A stretch of 64,000 bases of DNA from Gonocerus acuteangulatus (Eukaryota; Arthropoda; Insecta; Hemiptera; Coreidae): NCBI GenBank assembly GCA_946811695.1, contig OX328123.1:118055602-118119601 (forward strand), given 5' to 3'. Every line of letters begins with the position of its first letter. The stretch's first letter is position 1. The notes below the pieces were generated by a model that saw only the letters and a program-made list of their open reading frames with translations, did no database searches and was not told the DNA's origin. Below, one piece after another: positions 11,331 to 22,289 of this stretch. Made by a program: the position numbers and the translations under genes.

Positions 11331-11687
11331 TAACGACTATTTATAATCGAGGAATGCGTGAAAAGACTCTGCGTTAAGTCGAGGGGTCAAAAAATGGAGA
11401 CCTATTATTTCATTATTCCACACAAAATCAGAGGGATACTCACTCCTATATTTTTGGGGTGGGGGGTGGTAGTGCTGGGAGTGTGAATGGAGGGGGTAGA
11501 AGATAAAACATATACTTTAAATGGATTTTAAATAGGCATTATGAAGGAATGCCTATTAACAATTGTGTTTTGTTTCTTCCGGGGACGACGCAAAAACGAG
11601 AAATATGCTAAATGACTTTTTTATTTATTTTTTCATCATGCATCGATTCCCGAAGTTTTGCTGTTTATTTTTGGGACACAGAGTGTA

Positions 11688-12190
11688 TCAATTAACTTGG
11701 TTTAATTCAATTTAACATACTGCAGAGAACATCCATAATCCTAATAAATTAATTTAGTTTATTATTAAACAAGTTTAACCCTTATGTACCAACAGAAAAT
11801 CAATAATTTGGGTCCAAAGTATAATCCGTTTTCCGATGGATCGATTGAAATTATTTTTATAAGACATTTTTCTTTTTATATGGTCACGACGTTTACCTAC
11901 CGAGTTTGGTTGCGATATAACAAAAGTTACGGTCAATTGGGTTAAATATTTTTGGCAATTATTATGGTATTTTCATGGGTGGTACTTAAATAGCTTCTTT
12001 CGGGAAGTACTAAAAGTTTTCCCAACGCGAGGAGAGAGAGCCCGTGGAACAGGTAAAGACTCATACAAGTGGTCAATGTGGATTTATTGCAACAAGATAA
12101 GTATCCGTTTCCCTTGATCCTTTATCAGGGTTCTCTATCCTTCACGAGGTATTATAGGTTCTGATTACTTTCAGCTCAGCCTTTATACTA
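11688..12190. other. Intergenic, one diverged repeat unit
   Basis: Contains a segment at about 11,805-11,955 (ATCGATTGAAATTATTTTTA, CTACCGAGTTTGG, CAAAAGTTACGGTC) resembling the ~143-bp unit at 8.9-9.4 kb. Otherwise nothing is recognised. Confidence 0.5.
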
Positions 12191-12194
12191 AATA

Positions 12195-12871
12195 CTAGCC
12201 CGACCCGGCGAACTTCGTACCGCCTAACAGTCGATTCTTTAATTTTTTTTAATGCTTATTCTGCTAGTAAGATAAAAAAAAAGAAAAAAGAAACTTAATA
12301 AGTCAACAATTACATTAAGTCAAAAAATAAAAATAAAAATTCTTTTAACAGTCACTAAAAAATTACAATGACAATTACAATTTCAGATTTCTTATTATGA
12401 TACCTACTTATAATATGTCATTTTATTTTTACTTGGTCTAAATTAAGTTTCATTTTTATTGTAGTTCTTAATGGTACACGATTTTTTTGTTACATTACCT
12501 GACGCGTTAACAAACAGAGCAGATGGTTTTCCAACACGGGAACAGGCAACATACAATTGACCATGCGAGAAACATGGGTTTTTTACCCAAACACTTAATG
12601 ACTGCCCCTGGGATTCGTTTATAGTCAAACTGAGTTCATAGGTCCAATAGCAACACAGTTGTAGGCACTGTAATCAAGGGACAGCAGCACGATTCAAACT
12701 TGCACCATTATTAGTCGAATGTCGCGCTTCGCGGGTCGGTCTAAACCAAATTCTTTCACGTTCATTGCGATCTTCACGTTCCTGGGCAGTTCGATTAGAT
12801 TGTTAATTAATTTGATTCGTTGCATTTCGGGTTCTTCTGCCTAAATTTGTCCGCCGCCTTATAGGAGACAT
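12195..12871 (-). pseudogene. Helitron, internally deleted (N-terminus joined to helicase C-terminus)
   Basis: From ATG at 12,871 the minus strand encodes an Arg-rich N-terminal segment of Helitron type (MSPIRRRTNLGRRTRNATNQ, a stop, then AQEREDRNERERIWFRPTRE). After a junction near 12,655 it encodes the C-terminal end of a PIF1-like helicase: LTINESQGQSLSVWV, then FSHGQLYVACSRVGKPSALF, ending at 12,443. The Rep and most of the helicase are missing. On the minus strand the 3' end reads GAAGTTCGCCGGGTCGGG followed by CTAG with T next, a Helitron-type terminus at 12,195. The 5' terminus was not located. Confidence 0.78.
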
Positions 12872-13314
12872 ATTTAGTAAGTCACAAACACACAACACTT
12901 TTGTAATTTTATTGAAATTTGTGGCTTTTAGATTTGGTTATATTATAGATACACAGCAAAGAGATGTTTACATTTCAAGTGATATTTTACCACAGACCAT
13001 TTACATTTTACCATAGACAATTTGTTTTCGAGTAATGTTACCATCGTATAAAATTTGACAAATATTGACATTAATATTTATACTAATGCACTCAATTGTT
13101 TTGCCTTCCCAGAACCCCTCCACTAACACTTAAACTTTATGGTATAGTATTAAAGTTAAAATAGATCTTTAAGTATTATTACGAATCTTTTGTATGGGAT
13201 TATAGAAAAGTGGGGTCTTTTTTACTTCGTTAACGCAAATATAAATGAATTCAAATTGCATTATTAAAATGTGATTCTATTGTCACCTAGTGATTACATG
13301 TTCTTATTTATTTA
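12872..13314. other. AT-rich, possibly Helitron 5' region
   Basis: No domain is seen. It could include the 5' noncoding part of the Helitron, whose TC terminus I could not place. Confidence 0.35.
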
Positions 13315-13520
13315 AATTTTAACGTCCATTATTATAAATTGAGAATTTTAGGACGAGTTATCTATAGGTTATCACCCTTTTCTAGCAAGGATAGGGCTGA
13401 TGCCTTTTCTTTTTTCTAAAGAAAAGCCACCACCCCTAGTGGGAATTGAACCCACGACGCTTGGCACGGAGTGTTAAGTTCTCAAGTTTTAACGCTCACG
13501 GCCACCGGGCTTCCATATGT
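13315..13520 (-). repeat. SINE-C (tRNA-derived), copy 1
   Basis: The minus-strand head GGAAGCCCGGTGGCCGTGAG and B-box GGGTTCAATTCCCAC are followed by a body with AAAAGGCATCAGCCCTATCC, TAGAAAAGGGTGATAACC and GTCCTAAAATTCTCA. The plus-strand copy at 29,472 shares head, B box and body. Fragments occur at 29,996 and 30,375. Confidence 0.8.
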
Positions 13521-14430
13521 TCTTATTATTACTGTTATAGTTATAAACTTAAATAAAAACGTATTTATTTTAAAACAATATAAACAAAGGGTGAATTTTT
13601 GCTTTTACACAAATAACCTGAATTAAGTTACCTAATACGTTAACTGTTAAAAATATTATGAACATATGTTTTTATTGAAAAATGAATTTGCGTTAACAAA
13701 GTATATATACATGTATATAAATGTGTGTGTGGGTTTGTGGCTGTGTTTAACAGTCAGAAATCTAATAGATCTTGAGCATGTGTAATTTTTGAAGCATTTC
13801 CACGGGAATGCGTTGAGGTTATTTCAAACTCATGTTTTCCTTTCTCTAGAAACCAACAGTTTTCCGCAGTTATTGTTGCTCGTAACAATGACAATAGAAG
13901 GAAAACTTGGAATAACTGCTATAAAACTGATAAGGTTTCCCTTTGTCCCTCGCCCCGAGTCCTGAAGTATATTTTTCAGTAGATTAGGTTATCAAGTACT
14001 CTAAGTTATGACAGATAGAGCGTGGAGTAAGGTGGTTGGTAATGACTGAGATAATGACCCCTATAAATGACGTAGGATAAGGCTAGTCATTAGAATAGTC
14101 CCTCTGAATGCTGGGCCCAGCTTCAGGTCTAATTACCAGTAAATACACTACTACTGGGCAATCCCTGTAGTCTTAGAGGCAGTCTTGATAATCGATTAGC
14201 ATTCATATCGTATACTTATAGCTTTAAATTGGACGTAAATACATCACTCTGCTATGTGTTTTTATGGAGTGGCTAAAGAAACTCATTTTATTTCCCCATA
14301 TTTAACTGTAGGAACTTTAACCCACCAGCTAGGAAATATAACAAGGTTCCTATGCCCTTCCTTTAGGGATCTAGCTTTAAAAAGTAAATGAATGAATGAT
14401 TGATTTTAATTTTGTTTTGTACATTTATAT
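13521..14430. other. No gene recognised
   Basis: AT-rich with short direct and inverted similarities around 13,830-13,915, but no coding domain or repeat family that I can name. Confidence 0.4.
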
Positions 14431-14433
14431 ATT

Positions 14434-15540
14434 TGCGGTGTCCCGCATTGAGATGTCATATCTTTAGGGGTTTATTCTGCATATCATTCGTAGTTCTGGG
14501 GCGCAAAAATGAGCGTTCTATCTGAAAATGTGGAGGAGCTACTCAAACTATTGTCTTTTTTAAAAACTACTGGCTTTTTTAAAGAAAAACTGAGATTTTG
14601 GAATTTTTGATGAATATATCGTAATTAACGACCACATTTTTAGTATCTAAATTAAATTTACAATAAGAAACGCCCATTATTGAAATATTGCCATGTAAAT
14701 TAAGAGCTATATTAGAAGCCATTTAGATTAGAATGTTTAATATTAGTTTTTTGGTTAGATTATTCAATATTTTCTTAATCAGCTATTTTGAGACTCAGAA
14801 GTTTGCCTCCGCCTCAAAAGTTTCATTATTTAATAAGCTTCAAAATGGTGCCTTGATCTATCTATTTCAATCTATTTTTTTTCTGATTTCCAAGTCAAAA
14901 CCAATAAATGTGCTTTAGAGTGAAGGAGCCATTCTGAACAAGTTCTTTAATTTCACACGATGATGGCGATGTCCCATCCTTCCTAAACTACTTGACGTTT
15001 ATTACACAAGCCCATCTACCAAATAACAAGTCACTCTGGTTTCAAATGGATGGTTGCCCAGCTGATAATAGACGAGTGATTTCGGAATGGCTGAAGAGTG
15101 AATTCCCTAATCGTTATATCCGCCACTATAATCCAGTTCGTTTGCCTCCTGATCTGAATCCTCTAGATTTCCATGTATTTGGAACATTAAAGAGCAGAGT
15201 GTACTTAGAGCCCGAGACAACGAAGGAGGAACTCATCAACAGGATCCAGGAGCAGTGCCAGCTCATGAGAACTCAAAGCTCAACTCTATTATTTCACCTT
15301 AATAAAATCTTGAGTAAAATAAATAATCAAAAAATAAATGAAATTATATTAAATAAATATAGTCATGATTAAAATAGAGAGAGAAATAAAAAACAACTAA
15401 AACATTAATACTGAAGAAATACAAATACGAAATAATTGACATAATATATGCTTTTTTGGATCAATAATTAAACTGTTTAATTAAAAATTGTCTGTGTTTG
15501 AATAGACTATTTAACTATTGCAACGTGTCCCAGTTTCTTC
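14434..15540 (+). mobile_element. Mariner-type element M2, decayed copy 1
   Basis: It begins with GCGGTGTCCCGCATTGAGATG and TAACTTTAGGGG-like sequence. This matches the start of the copy at 62,718 (CAGTGTGTCCCACGTTGAGATG). The transposase C-terminal part is at 14,930-15,372. The N-terminal half of the protein is gone and the right terminus is not clear; 15,540 is an estimate. Confidence 0.65.
14992..15372 (+). pseudogene. M2 transposase, C-terminal DDE part
   Basis: The open frame of 126 codons contains [20 protein letters not shown], with the second catalytic Asp (FQMDG), and NPLDFHVFGTLKSRVY, where PLD carries the third acidic residue. These are hallmark blocks of Tc1/mariner-superfamily transposases with WPPRSPDLNPLDF-type C-termini; here the preceding block reads VRLPPDLNPLDF. 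Both visible catalytic Asp residues are kept. The N-terminal DNA-binding region and first catalytic Asp are missing, so the fragment cannot transpose on its own. A shorter homologous piece lies at 62,955-63,090. Confidence 0.82.
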
Positions 15541-16590
15541 CGTTTAGAGTCTTCTTGACTTCCTCCGGGAAGAGTAGATCTTGGCAATAGTAAGCACTCG
15601 TAAATTCGTTTATATATATAAACCTTGTATGCGGGGTTTCTTTCAATAAAGAGGGGGAGGAACCGCGCTAATAAAATAGCAGGGGCTTGAATGGTATTTG
15701 AGTTTCACGCATAGTTGATCGGTGTTGCTGTGATGAGTAATCTCCAGACACCGGACGCCGCTCAGTGGTCCAATCCAGGCCGTATGGTGCAAAAAATCAT
15801 ACCTCATTCATTATTTGTTGGAACTGGACGATTTTTTGCACAAAGCTTCTTTAAAAAAGAAGTGGATATGAATTTTGATTTCTTTTCTTGAAAAACAAAA
15901 TGGCGGTACATTTTTTTAGGGGAAATTCCATTGTTCTTATTAATTTAAGATTTTAGAACAAAAACCGGCCTAAAACGTCAGAATAACAACCATTTACCTA
16001 TTTAATATGTATTGCTTGAAAAAAAAAAAAAGGGGGAAACTTTGTATGAAGAAAACATTTAAATGGTCATAACTCCTCTCCTGTTTAAGTTACATAGATG
16101 GGGAAGGTGTCAATGTTTAGCTCTTTATATGCATGCCCTTTCAAGCGACCTGCAACACATGATAGGTTATGACAAAATAATTTTTTTCAAAATCAAAAAT
16201 AAAATTTTGAATCTAAATGTTTTTAAAAACGCATCTGAAAAAATGATATATAATAGGTCATATTATAACTAATTTCTATAGCAAATTTGGTTATGGGATT
16301 GAAATGGGTTCTAAGTCAAAATAATTTAAAACCGAAGGCGGCTATGGACTAATTTTACGTATTTTTATATATAAAAGCTTTTTAATACATAATTGTAAAA
16401 TTTAATCCAAATTTTACTGTTGCACATATTTTATAGACTTCATTATCTTAATTACAAAGCTTATTTAAAAAAATATTATACCTTAATAACTTGTTGTAAT
16501 TAGTTTAATTTAGAATATTTGTCTAAAATGTAATGATATATTGTTCTCAAAATATTTTAATTGACTAGGAACTTAAATAAAACATAAATA
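15541..16590. other. No gene recognised; one R5-type motif
   Basis: GAGGAACCGCGCTAATAAA at about 15,655 matches the GGAGGAACCGCGCTAAA motif at 28,139 and 49,763 and its inverse near 37,240. The rest is unassigned. Confidence 0.45.
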
Positions 16591-16592
16591 TA

Positions 16593-16637
16593 AATAGTTT
16601 AACATTTATAAATATTATTTATAAATGTTAAACTATT
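16593..16637. repeat. Perfect 22-bp palindrome
   Basis: Arms 16,593-16,614 and 16,616-16,637 (AATAGTTTAACATTTATAAA... and its inverse) with a 1-nt centre. AT-rich; function unknown. Confidence 0.9.
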
Positions 16638-16639
16638 AA

Positions 16640-17620
16640 AGTGGTAGAAACTTGCATAAGGTCTGCAAGCATGCACGAAAGCCAGCGGACAATTTTTTGA
16701 GACACCTACAGTCTTCTTTTTCGTACACGGCCACAGCGCTTGCGCAAAAGCCACGGCACATGTTTGAATGCCACTGCGCATGCGCAGATGCCAGCAGATA
16801 CTTCTTTTGTGGCCCTTACTTCTTCCTTTTCGTACATGGCCACGCCGCACAGTGGTCAAAAACCGCCCAAATGCGCTCAAAACTCAATAACAAGTGATAT
16901 TGTTGATTTAGAAACCTGAAATTAAATATTTCAAGTAGGACACGATTTTTCACTCGGATCACTTCAGACATTTGTTGCAGTCAACACTGACTTGAGTACT
17001 GCAAAAAAAAATCCATCTTCGATTTGCTTCGAATGTTTACATAGAGATAACGCGCGTCTGTCTTACCGAGTTCGTTCACGTCTAGCACCGAAATAGGCAA
17101 ACTTATGCAGCCAATTTCGGTCTGGGCTCTTTCTATACATGTCCACTGAAAATTTAAGCCCAAAATTAGAGAGACGCAAAAAGTATAAGACAAAACGAAA
17201 TTTGATATGTGTGTTTTTTTTTACTTTTTAAGTATCCCAGTCCACGTCGACGATTCTAAAAATAAAAAAAATATTTTTTTTGCCATTCGAACATCCCATT
17301 AAAACAAGAAAAAAATGCGTCAATCTTATTGGTCTGAACAAGTAGAGTTCAGGAACGATTTTGGTACATGAGGATTTGGGAATTTTCTTCGTTTCTTGTA
17401 CTTCCATGATTAACGACCGTCCTGCAATCAACAGTGGGGGCCTGAAACTCCAGAAATGACACTCTCAGGTGGTCTTTAACATATATTTAAGACCAAAATG
17501 TTCGGAGAATATACTTCAAAAAATCAAGGTTTGAGCGCTTTTTGAATATTTTTGACCACTGTGCGCCACTGCGCATGCGCGAACGACACTCCGTTTTTTT
17601 GTTACACTTTTTCGTAACTT
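16640..17620 (-). repeat. R4 repeat copy 3, split by Transib-like insertion
   Basis: Segments on both sides of 16,848-17,563 join in inverted order to match 8,060-8,140: AAAAAGTGTAACAAAAAAAC and TTCGCGCATGCGCAGTGG on one side, GGCCATGTACGAAAAGGAAG on the other. Additional TGCGCATGCGC-type segments (16,775-16,795) lie in the left flank. Confidence 0.6.
16848..17563. mobile_element. Transib-like non-autonomous element 2 (716 bp)
   Basis: Both ends are CACAGTGGTCAAAAA in inverted orientation (left at 16,848, right at 17,563). Inner similarity extends to (T/A)GCGCTCAAA at 23 bp from the heptamer on both sides. Flanks are CGCCG on the left and CGCCA on the right, a 5-bp GC-rich target duplication with one difference. 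The heptamer CACAGTG, 5-bp GC-rich duplication and inverted ends fit the Transib superfamily. No transposase domain is visible inside; open frames there look like noise. A paralogous empty site exists at 8,100. Confidence 0.72.
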
Positions 17621-17639
17621 TTTTTTCCCAATTTTTTTT

Positions 17640-17788
17640 TTTTTATTTCATCATAAAGGCTCCGCAACTATGGCTATGAGCCCTAATACAGATTATAAAA
17701 TATGTACAATTCTTTTACACTTTGTTGACGTTAATACAATTTACATTTATACTTAAATAACATATATACATATATATACAAACATTGT

Positions 17789-17837
<49 letters not shown>

Positions 17838-18616
17838 ACATATAACATATACACACATACATGCATATACCACAAGATTCACACAATCTCCTTGCTTCCT
17901 TTTTTCTCTTCCCTGGTTTGGGTGTGTCATATAAATAAAGATAATAAATTCAAATATAAACCACAATTCATTTGCAGTTACAATGCATTACAATACAAAT
18001 ATAAAACACAAAATAACTAAAATAAGGTACATTATCTTAATTAAATCAGATCTATATGTTATTAAAATAAACTATTAAAATCGAAAGCACAAGGAGAAGA
18101 AGGATGATTGGCTAGATTTTTTTTTTGTATAAATAGATTATTTTTTGTTCTTTAGATAATGAAGTATACTTACTGTTGATATGTGGGCTACCTTCTGTGA
18201 GTAATGTGTGTAAGTCGTGTGGCATGAGTAAATTGTCTCGTCTTCTGCAGTGTGTCAGTATGTGTTTTATCGTCAGGGTTACATTACACAGGGAGCACAC
18301 GGGTCTGTCTTGTCTTTCCAAAGTATGAATGTGTTATAAGTGAGTGTCCAATTCTTAGCCTGGTCAGGACAACTTGGTCTCTTCTATTTAAAGACAAATC
18401 ATTATCATGCCAGACTTTGATTGAGTTTTTAATTTCTCTTAATTTGTTGTCTGTCCGTAACCAGTGATTTAGCCAATCTTGTAATATGTGTGTATGTGCT
18501 ATGTTACATAAGTCCTGTGTAGTTAATTGTCTGATGTCAATGTTTTCTTTAAAGGTAGCCTCTTTAGCGGTGAAGGAACTTTTGCTGTGATGGATAACAT
18601 ATACATAAATATGCAT
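17640..18616 (-). pseudogene. LINE 3' portion: RNase H-adjacent C-terminus plus stem-loop tail
   Basis: Two overlapping minus-strand frames (18,616-18,284 and 18,321-18,112) encode the C-terminal end of an I/Jockey-type LINE protein. The visible sequence is DWLNHWLRTDNKLREIKNSI, then NRRDQVVLTRLRIGHSLITH, then (after a frameshift near 18,300) RPVCSLCNVTLTIKHILTHC, a Cys/His block that follows RNase H in these LINEs. The reverse transcriptase is missing. The region 18,110-17,640 would be its 3' untranslated part and contains a (TA)n tract. It ends with the hairpin GGCTC/GAGCC and an A-rich tail (T-rich on the plus strand) near 17,640-17,684. Confidence 0.78.
17790..17835. repeat. (TA)n microsatellite
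   Basis: TA tract within the presumed LINE 3' region. Confidence 0.9.
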
Positions 18617-19035
18617 GTTTTAGTTATCACAAAATCCTCTGGTACCGGTGTATGTACGAAAATTTGCACAAATATTTGAGACCTCACCTATTTACTCAAT
18701 TAATGAATTCGTTTAAATATGAAATATTTACCCTTTTGTTTGTGTTTATTTCTGATTTGGTCAGTCGCTTCATTCATAGAGAATAAACCAACTGACTGAG
18801 TGGTTCGCCAGTGTCAGCAAACAGCTTAATTAATTATCCATGCTTCCTTTTTTCTGTCTACTTATACTGAACAATTAACAAATACTAATACGTAATTAAG
18901 TCGTTATAATGATTACGTTATAGCACTTTCTGAAGTTTTTTACTCTTTACTTTAGGCTGACTTGTATGTTACGTCAAAACAAAGGGTTTTACATAATGGA
19001 AGATACATAGTTCTTAGTAAAGTAAGTGAAAAAAA
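18617..19035. other. No gene recognised
   Basis: AT-rich DNA without a recognisable domain or repeat family. Confidence 0.4.
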
Positions 19036-19039
19036 TCCT

Positions 19040-19152
19040 ATTGCAGGTGGGGGGTTCGAATCCCACCTGCAGCAGGAATTTTCTCACCTCACGGTTCGTT
19101 GAGAAAATTTCCCAAAGCACCATGGATGTCGGCAATAATTGCTCAGTCGTCA
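19040..19152 (+). repeat. SINE-A, partial copy cut by repeat R3
   Basis: Contains the B box GGTTCGAATCCCACCTGCAG and body GGAATTTTCTCACCTCACGG through GATGTCGGCAATAATTGC. It stops where CACAGTTGGGCCAAACGACA begins at 19,153. Confidence 0.75.
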
Positions 19153-19275
19153 CACAGTTGGGCCAAACGACATTTCGTGTTTCTAAAGAGGCTACAACCT
19201 CTAAATCGTAACCCATTTCAATGCATTTTTTAAAAAAATGAATGCTAATAAAATTTAAAACAACTTTGTCGACCC
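19153..19275 (+). repeat. Dispersed repeat R3, copy 1 (CACAGT-ended)
   Basis: Starts CACAGTTGGGCCAAACGAC and continues with CATTTCGTGTTTCTAAA, AACCTCTAAATCG and GCTAATAAAATTTAAAACAA. The interior part recurs at 53,285-53,395. The start recurs at 52,032 as CACAGTGGGGGCCAAACGAC. The opposite end is not identified. Confidence 0.6.
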
Positions 19276-19692
19276 AGGTTTTTGTTTGCTTTTCCCATGT
19301 TAGTTAAATTACTTGTAAATAATTCACTAACGTTCACAATTGAACATACAATAATATTTTTATTTTTCATCTTTCTTAATATCAGCACTGATATCGTTGA
19401 AATCAAACATTCAAATCCTGATTAGACATGGAAAAACCAGACTGACACATCTTCAAAAAGTTAATTTATCTTAATTCAACAATGAGATTAATTGAAATAA
19501 TATGTTGTTTGAATGTTTGAAAATAGATTTTATTATTTTCTAAGTCTAATCAGAATTTGAATGTTTCAGCGATATCAGTGCTGATATTAAGACAGATGAA
19601 AAATGAAATATTATTTTATGTTCAATTGTAAAAGTTAGTGAATTATTTATACGTAATTTAATAAACAGGGAAAATAAAAACGAAAATCTGGC
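19273..19692. repeat. Foldback element with ~160-bp imperfect arms
   Basis: The left arm (19,273-19,435) and right arm (19,535-19,692) are inverted copies with scattered mismatches. They share GATATCAGTGCTGATATT-type, TCTAATCAGGATTTGAATGT-type and AATTCACTAACG-type segments. The ends are CCAGGTTTTTG and its inverse CAAAATCTGG-type. About 420 bp in total, no coding capacity; probably a MITE. Target duplication not visible. Confidence 0.75.
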
Positions 19693-20570
19693 TAGTTGTA
19701 TTATCTAAAGAGAGTTATTTTTCAACTTGCCCGCCAGTCTACATTCAAACTAAATTCTTCTAAACCGCTGAAACTCATATTTAGCAGTTATAGTTGTATT
19801 TATCAAAGAAAGGTTGTATGTTATTCCTCCTCAAACTTGTTAATGAATCACGCTTACCTAATTATTCTACGAACATGACCTTTTCGCAAAGTCATGTTTA
19901 GCTCGTATAAAAACTATTTCATTTGTCAGGCCCGAAATGCATGAAAATGAGCTTCTAAAAAGGAAATATTTTGTGTTACAATGAAGTTGGTGATTTATCT
20001 TTTGAACTCGAAAGCTTACAATGTTCAGATTCTGAATACGTAAATTACTAAGCTGAAATAGGTAGCATACTCCCTAATCACTGGAATTCAGTTGAAATGC
20101 TTAATTGGTGTAAATTTAGAAAAAATGTTAACCAAAGAAAAACTAATGCTTCCATCAAACAAAAAATATTTCCATAAGAAGACTCCTAGCACAAATTTCG
20201 GTAAAGTACGAACCTCAAAAGTTGGGTCTCTCGGACGCCAGAAAAATAGGACTGTAAGAATAACTAAACAAGTCAAAATATCCTTTCAAGAAATGGTTAA
20301 ACAATATTTACATAATCCACGAAGGTGTATTATACCAATATTTTAGTAATTAAGATTTTATATTTTTGTTATAGAGCTGCGCGCATCAATGAAATAATTT
20401 TTAAAGAAGCTGTTGAATAAGAGTTTATAATGTGATTTATATTAGTTTGTTATAATGTAATGTTAATTGGAAATAAAATAGTCTTATTATCAAGCAAATT
20501 TCCCCTGATGACTAGCGGGCCAATTGACACAACGTTCCCGGTAGCGTGAAGATTTTTCACATTATTTCTG

Positions 20571-20594
20571 CCAGGTTAAGGGAACTTAACCTGG
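20571..20594. repeat. Perfect 10-bp-stem hairpin
   Basis: CCAGGTTAAG-GGAA-CTTAACCTGG. No following T tract; role unknown. Confidence 0.85.
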
Positions 20595-20599
20595 CTATA

Positions 20600-22285
20600 G
20601 TTATATCTTTCGTTTAGCATCCAGATGTTAATATAATGCGGATAGTACAAAACAAACAATTAAATTAGGAAAGGTAATGTAATAATTAGTTCATTCGAAG
20701 AACCTAGAGCTTCACAAAGTTAGGCAAGAAAATGTGCTTTGCAACCTCTTTCGATATTTGAGGTGACCGAAGAGAAGAATAGACTCTTATAAGGTCAGCC
20801 GATTGACCCTGACAACACCATGCACGGGTCTCGGGGCGCCCTTTATCGGGAGGGGGAGGAGGCAGAATGGCGTGTCTCTTAGAATATGCAGGAAGGGAAC
20901 TCAACAATGTGCTCACATTTGTGAAAGTTATTTAAAAAATAAACATGCGATATGAGACTTCCTCAGTGGTAGAACAATCGAGAAATTTTTATTTATTTTT
21001 TTAAATGAAAATTAGATTTTTTTTATTTGTAGCTTCTTATTTTAAACTATAGGTGACGACTCTTATAATTTCCACGAGCTATTCCTCCGTGAAAAGCCCC
21101 TAGATTTTGTTATAATATTTCCAAATAGATTTGGAAATTTAGGAGGAGAGTTAAAAGCACTCCGAAGCTGAAGTGAACTTTCTTCTGATAAGAGCATACT
21201 TAAATATTTACTAACCTGAAAGACATAAAAAAAGCACAGAAATACCAGACATAACCCAAAATTTTACCCGTCAAGCAAAATTTTTAGTGTCATTATAATT
21301 GTTGACTGATTTATTTTATTTCCAAAAAAATTATTATAGTTAAGAAATAAAAAATAAACTATTTAGCTGATTTATTAAGTATTTAAATAAAGACAATAAA
21401 TACAACTAACAAAATTCATGCCAAATTAAAAAATAGGAAAAGAAAGACGATTCATGATATAAGAAACAAATGAATCTATTAGAATTCGTAAAATAATCCT
21501 TAAAACTGTATAACCGTAATTTTAAGTTAAAGTCTGTCTCGCAGAAGCTGCATAACCTAGCAAATTTCTAAGCGATGATGTTAGTTTACCCGACATCTGT
21601 GAAAAATGCTAGTACTCTAACCCATTTGAATACAAGTTAATTATTAATTAAGTTAGGAAAGAGACGAGAAGTCCTCTATTTGTCGACCTGGATGATAGAG
21701 AAGACGTTGGGAAGTATTAGCATAGCTTGTAGCTGATCACTAGCTGAATGCAGGACAGTATCCGGGCTGATACAGCTCCGGGGCGAGCTATTCCTAACTT
21801 AGCAAACTACACCAGTTCATCTCCTCCTCACGGACAAACTTTCTTCTCCTTTCCGTATTAGCTGTTCAAGCAAAGTTTTCTCATTAGAAACCGCCTTTAC
21901 TTTTTGCCGGTTCAAATAAGTACTCGAAGGAATGGCGTGAGCAATCGTTTTCTCATGACTCCCAAAAATCGTTAAATTCGTCGATTCATTGCACGTACCT
22001 TACATACGCACATCTCCTAAAAGTGGAAACAATCAATGGAATTGAACATTTAAATCAAGCTAAGCCCACTCCTGTACATTTTTCTATTTTTGATTGCTTT
22101 AAGTATTTTGGATAAAATTTGAAATTGTTAGCCTTTTGTGAAATGCCAATTCGAGGAATTGTGACAATTGTTGAAGATTATTTGTAACCATGTCCTTGTC
22201 GTTCGGCTAAATCCCTACTATTTATAGATATCAATATGACAAATAGTTAAAACAATTATCTCTTCTCAATGATATATTCTCTTAG
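20600..22285. other. No gene recognised
   Basis: No domain, RNA gene or repeat that I can name. Open frames are short and lack recognisable motifs. Confidence 0.4.
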
Positions 22286-22289
22286 CAAA

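Larger units (their letters stand above)
10359..11687 (-). mobile_element. Mariner-type element M1 with long terminal inverted repeats
   Basis: Inverted ends of roughly 160-180 bp bound the element. The left end runs through CTTCGGGAATCGATGCA and TATTTCTCGTTTTTGC; the right end has the reverse complement, closing in TGGGACACAGAGTGTA. The terminal TGTCCC-type sequence and TA flanks fit the Tc1/mariner superfamily. The interior (10,820-11,340) carries a decayed transposase on the minus strand that has expanded into a minisatellite. At about 1.33 kb with long inverted ends it is not autonomous. A solo end of the same family lies at 5623. Confidence 0.82.
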
